The notes under the pieces were generated by a model, which was not told where the DNA came from, searched no databases, and saw only the letters and a list, made by a program, of their open reading frames with translations. 64,000 nt of DNA from an uncultured Gemmiger sp. (GTDB lineage: Bacteria > Bacillota > Clostridia > Oscillospirales > Ruminococcaceae). Below, piece by piece: positions 39,852 to 49,934 of this stretch. The DNA lies in NCBI GenBank assembly GCA_947631565.1, contig CANRLV010000005.1:1-64000 (forward strand), given 5' to 3'. The first letter of the stretch is position 1. Every line of letters starts with the position of its first letter. The translations under genes and the position numbers were made by a program.

Positions 39852-40451
39852 ATGCCGACCACCACCCAAAACCTGCGCAAGCTTACCGTCACCGCCATGC
39901 TGGCGGCCGTCGCCACCGTGCTGATGTTCCTCGACTTCAGCCTGCCCATGCTCATCCCCGGCTTTGTCAAGATGGACATCTCGGAGCTGCCGGCTCTGCT
40001 CGCCTCCTTCAGCCTCGGGCCGGTCTGCGGCATCGCCGTGTGCCTGGTCAAGAACCTGTTCAACCTGATCTTCCACGGCAGCACCGGCGGTATCGGCGAG
40101 GTGTGCAACTTCCTGCTCGGGGCCGCCTTCGTGGGCACGGCGGGGCTTTTGTACAAGGCGCACAAGACCCGCAAAAGGGCGATCCTGGCCTCGCTGGCCG
40201 GGGCCGCGGCGATGGCGCTCGTCAGCGTGCCGGTCAACTATTTCCTGAGCTACCCGGTCTATGCGGCCATGTTCGGCGGCATCGACGCTATCATCGCCGC
40301 CTACCAGGCGCTGCGCCCCGGCACCGACGGCCTGCTGGAATGCCTGTTGGTGTTCAATATGCCATTTACCTTTGCCAAGGGCCTGCTGGACGCGGTGCTC
40401 TGCTTTGCCATCTACAAGCCGCTTTCGCCGATTTTAAAGGGAAAGCGTTGA
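39852..40451 (+). CDS. ribU: ECF transporter S component, riboflavin (RibU)
   Basis: Downstream of the FMN riboswitch; multi-TM; DFSLPMLIPGFVKMDISELPAL. Confidence 0.92.
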   Translation: MPTTTQNLRKLTVTAMLAAVATVLMFLDFSLPMLIPGFVKMDISELPALLASFSLGPVCGIAVCLVKNLFNLIFHGSTGGIGEVCNFLLGAAFVGTAGLLYKAHKTRKRAILASLAGAAAMALVSVPVNYFLSYPVYAAMFGGIDAIIAAYQALRPGTDGLLECLLVFNMPFTFAKGLLDAVLCFAIYKPLSPILKGKR

Positions 40452-40476
40452 CAAATCCCGACCTTTGTGGTATGGT
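40448..40476 (+). promoter_or_regulatory. Promoter of metK
   Basis: TTGACA-17-TATGGT; the -35 overlaps the ribU stop codon. Confidence 0.7.
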
Positions 40477-40499
40477 ATCTTTCGACAACAGAATAGCAA

Positions 40500-40592
40500 C
40501 TTATCAAGAGTGGCTGAGGGAACAGGCCCTGTGAAGCCCGGCAACCTGCTGAACAGCAAGGTGCCAAATCCTGCGGGAAACCGAAAGATAAG
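40500..40592 (+). ncRNA. SAM-I (S-box) riboswitch
   Basis: CTTATCAAGAGTGGCTGAGGGAACAGGCCCTGTGAAGCCCGGCAACC ... AAGGTGCCAAATCCTGCGGG..GAAAGATAAG. Confidence 0.96.
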
Positions 40593-40599
40593 CGGGCCA

Positions 40600-40627
40600 C
40601 GCGCAGCCTTTCGGGGCTGCGCGTTTT
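40600..40627 (+). terminator. Expression-platform terminator of the SAM riboswitch
   Basis: CGCGCAGCC-loop-GGCTGCGCG-TTTT. Confidence 0.8.
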
Positions 40628-40670
40628 GCATTGATGGGTTGCGTTCTGAAATACAAAGGAGGCAATCTCT

Positions 40671-41813
40671 ATGTCCAAAATGCTGTTCACGTCCGAATCC
40701 GTCACCGAGGGCCATCCCGACAAGATCTGCGACCAGATCTCCGACGCCGTGCTCGACGCCATCCTGGAAAAGGACCCCGGCGCCCGCGTGGCGTGCGAGA
40801 CGACCTGCTCCACCGGTCTTGTCCATGTGATGGGCGAGATCACCACCAACTGCTATGTCGACATCCCCGCCTTGGTGCGCGAGGTGGTGCGCGGCATCGG
40901 CTATGACCGCGCCAAATACGGCTTTGACTGCGACACCTGCGGCGTCATCACCAACATCGACGGCCAAAGCCCCGATATCGCCCTTGGCACCAACGACGAG
41001 GTCGCCGGGGCGGGGGACCAGGGCATGATGTTCGGCTATGCCTGCGACGAAACGCCGGAGCTGATGCCGCTGCCCATCAGCCTGGCCCACAAGCTGGCCC
41101 GCCGCCTGACCGAGGTGCGCAAGAACGGCACACTGCCCTATCTGCGCCCGGACGGCAAGAGCCAGGTCACCGTGGAATACATCGACGGCAAGCCCGTGCG
41201 CGTGGACACGGTCGTCGTTTCCAGCCAGCACGGGCCGGAGGTGCCCACCGAGACCCTGCGCGCCGATATTTTGCAGCACGTTATCAAAGCCACCATCCCG
41301 GCCGAATTGCTCGATGAGAACACCAAATACTTCATCAACCCCACCGGGCGCTTTGTCGTCGGCGGCCCGCAGGGTGATTCCGGCCTGACCGGGCGCAAGA
41401 TCATCGTCGATACCTACGGCGGCTATTCCCGCCACGGCGGCGGCTGCTTCTCCGGCAAGGACCCCAGCAAGGTGGACCGTTCCGCCGCCTACGCCGCCCG
41501 CTGGGTGGCCAAAAACGTCGTCGCGGCGGGCCTGGCCAAAAAGTGCGAGGTCCAGATCGCCTACGCCATCGGCGTGGCGGAGCCGGTCTCGGTCATGGTC
41601 GATACCTTCGGCACCGGCACGGCCCCCGATGACGCCATCGAGGCGGCGGTGCGCAAGGTGTTCGACCTGCGCCCGGCGGCCATCATCCGCGATCTGGACC
41701 TGCGCAAGCCCATCTACCGGGCGCTGGCCGCCTACGGTCATATGGGCCGCGAGGACCTGGGCGTGAAATGGGAGAACACCGACCGCGCAAAGGCCTTGCA
41801 AGCGGCGCTGTAA
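40671..41813 (+). CDS. metK: S-adenosylmethionine synthetase
   Basis: [47 protein letters not shown]-like [22 protein letters not shown]. Confidence 0.97.
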   Translation: MSKMLFTSESVTEGHPDKICDQISDAVLDAILEKDPGARVACETTCSTGLVHVMGEITTNCYVDIPALVREVVRGIGYDRAKYGFDCDTCGVITNIDGQSPDIALGTNDEVAGAGDQGMMFGYACDETPELMPLPISLAHKLARRLTEVRKNGTLPYLRPDGKSQVTVEYIDGKPVRVDTVVVSSQHGPEVPTETLRADILQHVIKATIPAELLDENTKYFINPTGRFVVGGPQGDSGLTGRKIIVDTYGGYSRHGGGCFSGKDPSKVDRSAAYAARWVAKNVVAAGLAKKCEVQIAYAIGVAEPVSVMVDTFGTGTAPDDAIEAAVRKVFDLRPAAIIRDLDLRKPIYRALAAYGHMGREDLGVKWENTDRAKALQAAL

Positions 41814-41865
41814 TTTGCTATCATAGGCTTTACACGCGAATTTTGTCATAGAGGGTGTAAAGCAT

Positions 41866-42585
41866 ATGATGATGGGAACGCTCGTCAACGCCGCCGCCAT
41901 CGTGGCCGGCGGCGCCGTGGGGCTGCTGGCCAAAAAAGGTATCCCCGAACGCATGGAGGACGCCGTGCACAAGGCGATGGGCCTGGCGGTCATCGTTATC
42001 GGCATCAACGGCATTGCCGCCAATATGCTCACGGCCGGCGCCGACGGCAGCATCTCCTCCGGCGGCGAGCTGTTGCTGGTCTTCAGCCTTGTGCTCGGCG
42101 TGATCGCCGGCGAGGCTTTGCGCATCGACGACCGTCTCAACGGCCTTTCACAGGCCGTCGAGACCAGGCTGCACCTGACCGGGTTCGCGGCCAGCTTCGT
42201 CTCCGGCACGCTCATCTACTGCGTGGGCGCGATGGCCATCATCGGCTCGCTCAATGACGGGCTGCGCGGCGATGCCAGCGTGCTGTATGTAAAAAGCACG
42301 CTGGACGGCATCTCCAGCATCGTGCTGGGCGCGACGATGGGCCCCGGCGTCATCTTTTCGGCCATCCCGGTGGCGGTCTATCAGGGCGGCCTGACGCTGC
42401 TGGCCGGCGTGCTCGAACCGTTTTTGCAGGGCGAGCTGCTGCGCCAGATCTGTGCCGTCGGCTATGTGCTGGTGGGCTGCATCGGCGTCAACTTTATGGG
42501 CCGATACCAGATCAAGACCGCCAACTTCCTGCCCGCCCTGTTGGTCCCGCCGCTGTGGGCCGCCGTGCAGAGCTTTTTGCCGTAA
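41866..42585 (+). CDS. DUF554 domain-containing membrane protein
   Basis: GTLVNAAAIVAGGAVGLLAKKGIPERM; FVSGTLIYCVGAMAIIGSLNDGL. Confidence 0.92.
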   Translation: MMMGTLVNAAAIVAGGAVGLLAKKGIPERMEDAVHKAMGLAVIVIGINGIAANMLTAGADGSISSGGELLLVFSLVLGVIAGEALRIDDRLNGLSQAVETRLHLTGFAASFVSGTLIYCVGAMAIIGSLNDGLRGDASVLYVKSTLDGISSIVLGATMGPGVIFSAIPVAVYQGGLTLLAGVLEPFLQGELLRQICAVGYVLVGCIGVNFMGRYQIKTANFLPALLVPPLWAAVQSFLP

Positions 42586-42737
42586 CGTTTTTCCTTGGCG
42601 CCTCCGCCGCGGCGGGGGCGCTTTTCCAGTGCAAGTTTTTCCGTCGGCACATTGCCAAATGACCACAGGTTTGCTATAATAGCACTGTATATTGGGCCGG
42701 TATGCCATGCCGGACCCAAAACAAGGGGGGTGACCAT

Positions 42738-44969
42738 ATGCCGCAGGGAGAACTCTGCAAGCTGGAGGGCGTGGTCACCCATACCATCTTTGAGAATCCG
42801 GACACGGGCTACAGCGTGTTCGAGGTCGAATGCCACGGCACGCCGGTGGTGGTGGCGGGCACCGTGGGCAGTGTGGACAACGGTATGTCGGTGACGGTGT
42901 ACGGCCGCATGACCAACCACCGCACCTATGGCGAGCAGTTCGCCGCCGAGCGCTGCGAGGCCAGCCTGCCGGCCGACAGCGCCTCCATTTTGAGCTACCT
43001 GGCCAGCGGCGTCCTGCCGTATATCGGCCCCTCGACGGCGCGCAAGCTGGTCGAGACCTTCGGTGACGAGACGCTGACCGTCATCGCCTCCCAGCCCGAA
43101 AGGCTGTGTGCGCTGCGCGGCATCACGCCGCAGAAGGCCGCCGCCATCGCGGCCGAGTTCCGCCGCACCTACGGCGTGCGCGAGGTGGTGGCGTGGATGG
43201 CCCGGTACGGCCTTTCCGCCCAGCAGGCCGTGACCGCCTACCGTACCTTCGGCCCCGGGACCGTGCAGGCGCTCGAACAAAACCCCTACCTTTTGTGCGG
43301 CGAGCCGTTGTCGCTCAAGTTCAGCCAGGCGGATGCCATCGCCGCGCAGCTGCAGGTCGAGCAGGGCAGCGGGCTGCGGGTGGCGGCCGGGCTTTTATAT
43401 GCACTGCGCCACAACGCCGGCAACGGGCACACCTGCCTGCCGCGTGCAAAGCTCATCAAGACCGTGGCCGAGTTTTTGCGTGTGGAGCCGGACCGCATCG
43501 GCGATGTGCTGGACGGGATGCTGGCCAGCGGCGAGCTGCGCGCGCGCAGCTTTGGCGATGCCGCGTTCGTCTACCTGCCCGACCTGCTCATGGCCGAGGA
43601 GGACATCGCCGCCCGCCTGGCCGAGATCGCCGCCTACCCGACCGAGCCGCCCAAAACGCTTGAGACCGACATCCGGGTGCTGGAGCAGGCGCAGGGCGTT
43701 ACCTATGCCGAAGGCCAGCGTGCAGCCATCCGGCTGGCGCTGTCCAGCCGGGTGATGGTGCTGACCGGCGGCCCCGGCACCGGCAAGACGACCACCCTCA
43801 ACGCCATTTTGAGCCTGTACCAGGCCCGCTATGACCGTGTGGCCCTGTGCGCGCCGACGGGGCGCGCCGCCAAACGCCTGAGCGAGCTGACCGGGCACAG
43901 CGCCTCGACCATCCACCGCCTGCTGGAGGTCGACTACAGCTCCGGCCGGGTGCTGTTCGTCCACAACGAGAAGAACCTGCTGCCGTTTGATGTCATCATT
44001 CTGGACGAGATGAGCATGGTGGACGTCAAGCTGTTCCAGGCGCTGCTGGCCGCCTGCCGTCCGCACTGCCGCTTTGTTCTGGTCGGGGATGCCGACCAGC
44101 TGCCCAGCGTCGGGCCCGGCAACATTTTGAGCGAGATCCTGCAGGCCAACGTCCTGCCCACCGTGCGCCTGGACCATATCTTCCGCCAGGCGGAAAAGAG
44201 CCTGATCGTGCGCAACGCCCACCGCATCGTGGCCGGGCAGATGCCCCAAACGGGCGGGCGCGAGGATGATTTTTTCCTGCTGCCCTCTCTTGGCCTTGCC
44301 TGCCAGAAGCTCGTCTGCGACCTGGTCGCCGTGCGCTTGCCCAAAAGCTACGGCCTTGACCCCGTGCGGGATATCCAGGTCCTTTGCCCGAGCAAGCTCG
44401 GCCCCACCGGCAGCGTGGAGTTGAACCGCCGCTTACAGGACCTGCTCAACCCACCGGCCGCCGACAAGCCGCAGCTGGGTGGGGAGCAGGGCGGCCAAAA
44501 CAGCAAAATATTGCGTTTGGGCGACAAGGTGATGCAGATCAAAAACGACTATGACATCACCTTTGAGCGCAGCGGCGCCGAGGCGGGCGTGGGCGCCTAC
44601 AACGGCGACCTGGGCGTCATCACTGCCGTCGACACCGAGGCGCGCAGCGTCACGGTGCAGATGGACGACCGCCAATACCACTACACCGCCGACCAGCTGG
44701 ATGAGCTGGAGCCGGCCTACGCCGTGACCGTGCACAAGAGCCAGGGCTCGGAGTTCCCGGCCGTGGTGCTGCCGGCGGCGGACGTGCCGGCGCGGCTTTG
44801 CTACCGCAATCTGCTTTATACCGGGGTGACGCGGGCCCGCCGCCTGTGCATCGTGGCCGGGAACGAGCGCATTGTGGAAAAGATGGTCCAGAACGTCCGC
44901 CAGAACCTGCGCTACAGCGGCCTGCGCTATCTGCTGGCCGAGGCCGCGGACCGGGACGGCGGGGCATGA
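42738..44969 (+). CDS. recD2: ATP-dependent RecD-like DNA helicase (RecD2)
   Basis: TGGPGTGKTTTLNAIL, APTGRAAKRLSELTG, ILDEMSMVD, VTVHKSQGSEFPAVVLP. Confidence 0.95.
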   Translation: MPQGELCKLEGVVTHTIFENPDTGYSVFEVECHGTPVVVAGTVGSVDNGMSVTVYGRMTNHRTYGEQFAAERCEASLPADSASILSYLASGVLPYIGPSTARKLVETFGDETLTVIASQPERLCALRGITPQKAAAIAAEFRRTYGVREVVAWMARYGLSAQQAVTAYRTFGPGTVQALEQNPYLLCGEPLSLKFSQADAIAAQLQVEQGSGLRVAAGLLYALRHNAGNGHTCLPRAKLIKTVAEFLRVEPDRIGDVLDGMLASGELRARSFGDAAFVYLPDLLMAEEDIAARLAEIAAYPTEPPKTLETDIRVLEQAQGVTYAEGQRAAIRLALSSRVMVLTGGPGTGKTTTLNAILSLYQARYDRVALCAPTGRAAKRLSELTGHSASTIHRLLEVDYSSGRVLFVHNEKNLLPFDVIILDEMSMVDVKLFQALLAACRPHCRFVLVGDADQLPSVGPGNILSEILQANVLPTVRLDHIFRQAEKSLIVRNAHRIVAGQMPQTGGREDDFFLLPSLGLACQKLVCDLVAVRLPKSYGLDPVRDIQVLCPSKLGPTGSVELNRRLQDLLNPPAADKPQLGGEQGGQNSKILRLGDKVMQIKNDYDITFERSGAEAGVGAYNGDLGVITAVDTEARSVTVQMDDRQYHYTADQLDELEPAYAVTVHKSQGSEFPAVVLPAADVPARLCYRNLLYTGVTRARRLCIVAGNERIVEKMVQNVRQNLRYSGLRYLLAEAADRDGGA

Positions 44970-45724
44970 ACGCCGCCCGGCTGGCCGAGCGCGCGGCGGC
45001 ACTGCTCTGGCCGCGCCGCTGCCCCTTCTGCGGGGCCGTGCTGGGCGCGGATGCGGCCCTTGCCGCGGTCTGCCCGGACTGCAGGGCGGAAGAGCAGCGC
45101 CTGCGGCACACGCCGCCGCGCCTGCCGGAAACGGAGCATACGTTCACCGCGCTGTCGGCGGCCTTTGGCGGCTACTACTATGCCGGCGCCGTGCGCCATG
45201 CCATCCTGCTCTGCAAGCAGTACGAGAACCCCTGGTACGCGCGGGAGTTGGCGGATCTGTTGGCGGTGCGGGTGTTCGGCGCCATGCCGGCCAAAATGCC
45301 GGGCGGGCGCCCCGGCTACCAAAACCTGACCGGTCTGCCGCTGTTTGACGTGCTGGCGCCGGTACCGCCGCGCCCGGGCGGCGTCATGGCGGACAGCCTG
45401 CCCTATCAGCTGGCAAAGCGGCTTGGGCAGGTACTGGCGCTGCCGCTTGACCCGGTGCTGGTCATGACCCGCGCCAACCGGGAGCAAAAGGGTCTTGACA
45501 GGGCGGAGCGCCTGCGCAATGTGCGCGGCGCGTATGCCGCCAGACCCGGCACCGACCTGACCGGCCGGCGCGTGCTGCTGGTGGACGATATCATCACCAC
45601 CGGGGCCACGGTGTCGGTCTGCGCGCTGGCCCTGCAGCAGGCGGGCGCCGCGGACGTGGCGGCCCTCTGCCTGGCCGCCGACGAGGAATTGACGGTCGAA
45701 AAACGTACGGACGTAAAAACCTGA
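44966..45724 (+). CDS. comF: ComF family protein (amidophosphoribosyltransferase-like)
   Basis: CPFCGAVLG..CPDC zinc finger; VLLVDDIITTGATVSVCALAL PRPP motif. Confidence 0.9.
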   Translation: MNAARLAERAAALLWPRRCPFCGAVLGADAALAAVCPDCRAEEQRLRHTPPRLPETEHTFTALSAAFGGYYYAGAVRHAILLCKQYENPWYARELADLLAVRVFGAMPAKMPGGRPGYQNLTGLPLFDVLAPVPPRPGGVMADSLPYQLAKRLGQVLALPLDPVLVMTRANREQKGLDRAERLRNVRGAYAARPGTDLTGRRVLLVDDIITTGATVSVCALALQQAGAADVAALCLAADEELTVEKRTDVKT

Positions 45725-45742
45725 CAGGAGCAGCAAAAGCCC

Positions 45743-46795
45743 ATGAAACAGCAGGACATCGGTATCGACCTTGGTACCAGCTCCATCATCATCGCCACGC
45801 AGGCGCAGGGCGTCATCTTCACGCAGCCCAGCATCGGCGCGGTGGATACCCGCACCAACACCGTCATCGCGGTGGGGGAGCAAGCGCTGCGCATGGTGGG
45901 GCGCGTGCCCTCGTATATCGATATCATCCGCCCACTCAAGGACGGCATCATCCAGGACCACCGCATGACCAACGAGCTCATCATCCGCTACATGAGCGAG
46001 GTCTGCCCCTCGCGCCTGGTCAAGCCCCGGGTGGCGGTGTGTGTGCCGGCGGCCATCACCGGCGTTGAGGCCGATGCCGTGGTCGAGGCCGTGATGAGCG
46101 CCGGCGCCCGCAGCGTCTATCTGATCGACGAGCCGGTGGCGGCGGCGCTCGGCGCCGGGGTCGACACCGCCACACCGCGCGGGTGCATGGTCATCGACAT
46201 CGGCGGCGGCTCCACCGACATCGCCGTCATCAGCATGGGCGGGCGGGTGCAGGCCGCCAGCCTGCCGGTGGCCGGCAACGCCTTTGACAATGCCATCGCC
46301 CAGTGGGTGCAGGAACGGTATGACCTTTCCGTCGGCCCGCTGACGGCCGAGGCGCTCAAAAAGCAGGTCGCCTGCTGCACCCGCAGTGAGTTCGAGGGCG
46401 TGATGGAGGTGCGCGGGCACAGCTGGCAGACCGACCTGCCGGCCCGGCAGTTGGTCTATACCCGCGACCTGTACGCCCCCGTGCAGGAGCTGGCGGCGCA
46501 GATCGCCGCCGCGGCCCACGGTGTGCTGGAGGCAACGCCACCGGAGCTCGCCGCCGACGTGGCCGAGACCGGCGTGCTGCTGACCGGCGGCGGCAGTATG
46601 CTGCGCGGCCTGGCCGCTTATCTGGCCGGGGAGCTCAAGGTGAACGTATCGCTGGCGCCCGACCCGATCAACTGTGTGGCCCGCGGCACGGCGGCGAGCC
46701 TGACCTTAGGCAAAGAGCTCTCGGCCGGCTTCAAGGATGCCACCCCCAAGGGCTGGCGCGGGACCTTTGCCGGCAGTACGCAGGACTTTATTTGA
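45743..46795 (+). CDS. mreB: Rod shape-determining protein MreB/Mbl
   Basis: IGIDLGTSSIII, RPLKDGIIQD, DEPVAAALGAG, VIDIGGGSTDIAVIS, LTGGGSMLRGL. Confidence 0.92.
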   Translation: MKQQDIGIDLGTSSIIIATQAQGVIFTQPSIGAVDTRTNTVIAVGEQALRMVGRVPSYIDIIRPLKDGIIQDHRMTNELIIRYMSEVCPSRLVKPRVAVCVPAAITGVEADAVVEAVMSAGARSVYLIDEPVAAALGAGVDTATPRGCMVIDIGGGSTDIAVISMGGRVQAASLPVAGNAFDNAIAQWVQERYDLSVGPLTAEALKKQVACCTRSEFEGVMEVRGHSWQTDLPARQLVYTRDLYAPVQELAAQIAAAAHGVLEATPPELAADVAETGVLLTGGGSMLRGLAAYLAGELKVNVSLAPDPINCVARGTAASLTLGKELSAGFKDATPKGWRGTFAGSTQDFI

Positions 46796-46808
46796 GAGGG
46801 GAAAGCAT

Positions 46809-47297
46809 ATGGAGATCACGGTGCGCGGCTATACGCCCGCCGACGAGGCCGCGATGATCGCTATCTGGAACCAGGTCGTTGAGGATGGCGTTGCTTTCCC
46901 GCAGGAAGAAACGCTTACCGCCGGGACCGGCAAGGATTTTTTTGCTGCCCAGACCCACTGCGGCGTGGCCGTGGATGCGGCGGGCGACGTTGTGGGGATG
47001 TACATCCTGCACCCCAACAACGTTGGGCGCTGCGGGCACATCGCCAACGCCAGCTATGCGGTGGACAGGCACCGCCGCTGCGAGCACATCGGCGAGAAAT
47101 TGGTGCTAGACAGTCTTGCCGAGGCCAAGGCGCACGGCTTCGGCCTCGTGCAGTTCAATGCCGTGGTCGCCTCCAACCTCCATGCCCGGCACCTGTATGA
47201 ACGGCTTGGCTTTGTGCAGCTCGGGACCGTTCCCAAGGGTTTCCGCTGCAAGGACGGCCATTTTGAGGACATCTGCCCCTACTATCATATGCTTTGA
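46809..47297 (+). CDS. GNAT family N-acetyltransferase
   Basis: VDRHRRCEHIGEKLVLDSLAEAKAHGFGLVQFNAVVASNLHARHLYERLGF. Confidence 0.9.
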   Translation: MEITVRGYTPADEAAMIAIWNQVVEDGVAFPQEETLTAGTGKDFFAAQTHCGVAVDAAGDVVGMYILHPNNVGRCGHIANASYAVDRHRRCEHIGEKLVLDSLAEAKAHGFGLVQFNAVVASNLHARHLYERLGFVQLGTVPKGFRCKDGHFEDICPYYHML

Positions 47298-47311
47298 GGA
47301 GAATCGACCCT

Positions 47312-49906
47312 ATGCCCGCATCCCGGACCAAACTGGAGAATGAATTTATCGCCCTGCGCGACCGTTATATCGAAAATTGCTTTGCCAAGCTCAACGATAA
47401 GCAGCGCGAGGCCGTGTTCGCCACCGAGGGCCCGCTGCTGATTTTGGCCGGCGCCGGCTCGGGCAAGACCACGGTGCTCGTCAACCGCATCGCCAATCTC
47501 ATCCGCTTCGGCCGCGCCCACGGCAGCCGCGAGCTGGCCCGCCCGGCCACGGAGCAGGATCTTGCACAGCTGCGCACCTGCCTTATGTGCGCGCAGCCGC
47601 TGCCGCAGGAGCTGCAGGGGCTGCTGGCCGTGGCGCCGGTGCGCCCGTGGAACATCCTGGCCATCACCTTTACCAACAAGGCGGCCGGGGAGCTGAAGGA
47701 GCGCCTGAACGGGATGCTGGGGCAGACGATGGGCGGCGACGTGCAGGCGTCCACCTTCCATTCCGCCTGCGTGCGCATCCTGCGCCGGGACGCCGAGCGT
47801 ATCGGCTGGCCCAAGAGCTTTACCATCTATGACGCCGACGACCAGCTGCGGGTGATGAAGCAGCTGTACAAGGACCTGCTCATCGACGACAAGTTCCTGC
47901 CGCCCAAATCGGCGATCGGGCAGATCAGCCGTTTCAAGGACCAGCTGCTCTCGCCGCAGGAGGTGGCGGCCCAGCCCGCCGCCAACACCAAGGCGGCGCT
48001 CGTGGCCAGGATCTATACCGCCTATGCGGACCGCCTGCACACGGCCGGCGCGATGGATTTTGACGACCTTATTTATCATACCGTGCGGATGCTGCAAACT
48101 GACGCCGAGGCGCGGGAATATTACCAAAACAAATTCCGCTATGTGCTGGTGGACGAGTACCAGGACACCAGCGTCGCCCAGTTCCATCTCGTGCGGCTGC
48201 TCGGCGGCGGGACCAACAACGTCTGTGTCGTCGGTGACGACGACCAGTCCATCTACCGCTTCCGCGGCGCCACCATCGAGAACATCCTGAATTTTGAGCA
48301 GGTGTTCAGCGGCGCGCGGGTCATCCGGCTGGAACAGAATTACCGTTCCACCTCCAATATTTTGGACGCTGCCAACAGCGTCATCAAAAACAACTGCGGC
48401 CGCAAGGGCAAAACGCTGTGGACGCGCAACGGCAGCGGCGCCAAGGTGCACCACTATACCGCCGCCAGTGAGCAGGACGAGGCCAGCCACATCGCCGAGG
48501 TCATCGGCGCGCACCTGAAAACCGGCGCGCACCTGCGCGACCATGCCGTGCTCTACCGCATGAACGCGCAGTCCGGCCCCATCGAAACCTATTTCGCCCG
48601 CGCCGGCATCCCGTACCGCATCATCGGCGGGCAGCGCTTCTTTGACCGCAAGGAGGTCAAGGACATCAACAGCTATCTGGCCGTCATCGCCAACCCGCGC
48701 GACGATGTCCGCCTGCGCCGCATCATCAATGAACCGGCGCGCAAGATCGGCGGCACGACGGTGGACAAGGTGGCCGAGCTGGCGGTCCAAAACGGCGTGC
48801 CGATGCTGGACATCATCGCTCATGCGGCGCAGTACCCGGACCTGGGCCGCGCCGCCCCGGCGCTGGGCAAATTCCACGCCATGTACCGCGAGCTGTGCGC
48901 CTTGGTTGGGACCGAGCCACTCGAACGCTTCGTGGCCGACGTCATCGAGAAGACCGGCTATGAGGAGATGCTCAAGGCGCAGGGCGAGGAGGGGGAGACG
49001 AGGCTGGAAAACCTCGGCCAGCTCATCAACTCGGTCAAGGAATATGCCGACCAGAACGGTGACGAGGCGACGCTGTCCGGCTTTTTGGAGCAGGTGGCCC
49101 TCATCGCGGACATCGACAGCTATGACGAAAATTCCGACAACGTCACGCTGATGACGATGCACTCCGCCAAGGGGCTGGAATTCCCGTATGTGTTCATCGT
49201 CGGCATGGAGGAGGGCGTTTTCCCGGGCGAGCTCTCCCGCTACAACGAGGAGGACATGGAGGAGGAACGCCGCCTTTGCTACGTCGGCATCACACGCGCC
49301 AAAAAAGAGCTGTATCTGTCCTCGGCGCGTATGCGGATGATCTTCGGCCAGACGCGCCGCAACCCGCCCTCCTGCTTTTTGGAGGAGATCGACCCCGACC
49401 TCGTCGAGGCGACCGAGAGCCCGGAGCTTGGCTTTGGCGGCTTCGGCGGCGGGTACGGCGCCTACAGCCCGGCCGTGCCCGGCGGGCACAGCGGCTATTC
49501 CGGGTATTCGGGCGCCGGCCGCGGGTACCTGAACGGCGAGTACAACCGCGGCTGGAGCGTCGGGCGCAGCGGCTTTGCCTCCGGCGGGCACGAAAGCCCG
49601 CGCGCCGACGGCGGCCGCCGCGCGCCGGGGCCGCGCTACATGGGTCACGGCCCGGCCGTGCCGGCCGGCGCCGGGGCAGGGGGCGGCAGCACGACGCTGG
49701 CCGCCATGCAGGCCCGAACGGCGCCCAAAAAGAAGGTCGGGACCTTTGCCCCCGGCGACGTCGTCGAGCACAAGGTGTTTGGCCGCGGCGTGGTGTTGGC
49801 GGCCACCCCCATCGCCGGGGACTGCATCGTCGAGATACGGTTCGACAAGGTCGGCGTCAAAAAAACCATGGCCAACTACGCGCCGCTGACAAAAATCGAG
49901 GAGTAA
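47312..49906 (+). CDS. pcrA: UvrD/PcrA superfamily I DNA helicase
   Basis: LILAGAGSGKTTVLVNRIANLI, VDEYQDTSVAQF, GDDDQSIYRFRGA, LMTMHSAKGLEFPYVFIVGMEEG. Confidence 0.96.
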   Translation: MPASRTKLENEFIALRDRYIENCFAKLNDKQREAVFATEGPLLILAGAGSGKTTVLVNRIANLIRFGRAHGSRELARPATEQDLAQLRTCLMCAQPLPQELQGLLAVAPVRPWNILAITFTNKAAGELKERLNGMLGQTMGGDVQASTFHSACVRILRRDAERIGWPKSFTIYDADDQLRVMKQLYKDLLIDDKFLPPKSAIGQISRFKDQLLSPQEVAAQPAANTKAALVARIYTAYADRLHTAGAMDFDDLIYHTVRMLQTDAEAREYYQNKFRYVLVDEYQDTSVAQFHLVRLLGGGTNNVCVVGDDDQSIYRFRGATIENILNFEQVFSGARVIRLEQNYRSTSNILDAANSVIKNNCGRKGKTLWTRNGSGAKVHHYTAASEQDEASHIAEVIGAHLKTGAHLRDHAVLYRMNAQSGPIETYFARAGIPYRIIGGQRFFDRKEVKDINSYLAVIANPRDDVRLRRIINEPARKIGGTTVDKVAELAVQNGVPMLDIIAHAAQYPDLGRAAPALGKFHAMYRELCALVGTEPLERFVADVIEKTGYEEMLKAQGEEGETRLENLGQLINSVKEYADQNGDEATLSGFLEQVALIADIDSYDENSDNVTLMTMHSAKGLEFPYVFIVGMEEGVFPGELSRYNEEDMEEERRLCYVGITRAKKELYLSSARMRMIFGQTRRNPPSCFLEEIDPDLVEATESPELGFGGFGGGYGAYSPAVPGGHSGYSGYSGAGRGYLNGEYNRGWSVGRSGFASGGHESPRADGGRRAPGPRYMGHGPAVPAGAGAGGGSTTLAAMQARTAPKKKVGTFAPGDVVEHKVFGRGVVLAATPIAGDCIVEIRFDKVGVKKTMANYAPLTKIEE

Positions 49907-49934
49907 GCTCGTCTATACAAGGAGGGGAGACCCC

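Noticed and set aside
40434-42215. 593-aa minus-strand ORF covering metK and DUF554
   Set aside because: Spans two real genes and a riboswitch on the opposite strand; no motifs.
47285-49771. 828-aa minus-strand ORF antisense to pcrA
   Set aside because: Shadow ORF; the sense frame has all UvrD/PcrA motifs.
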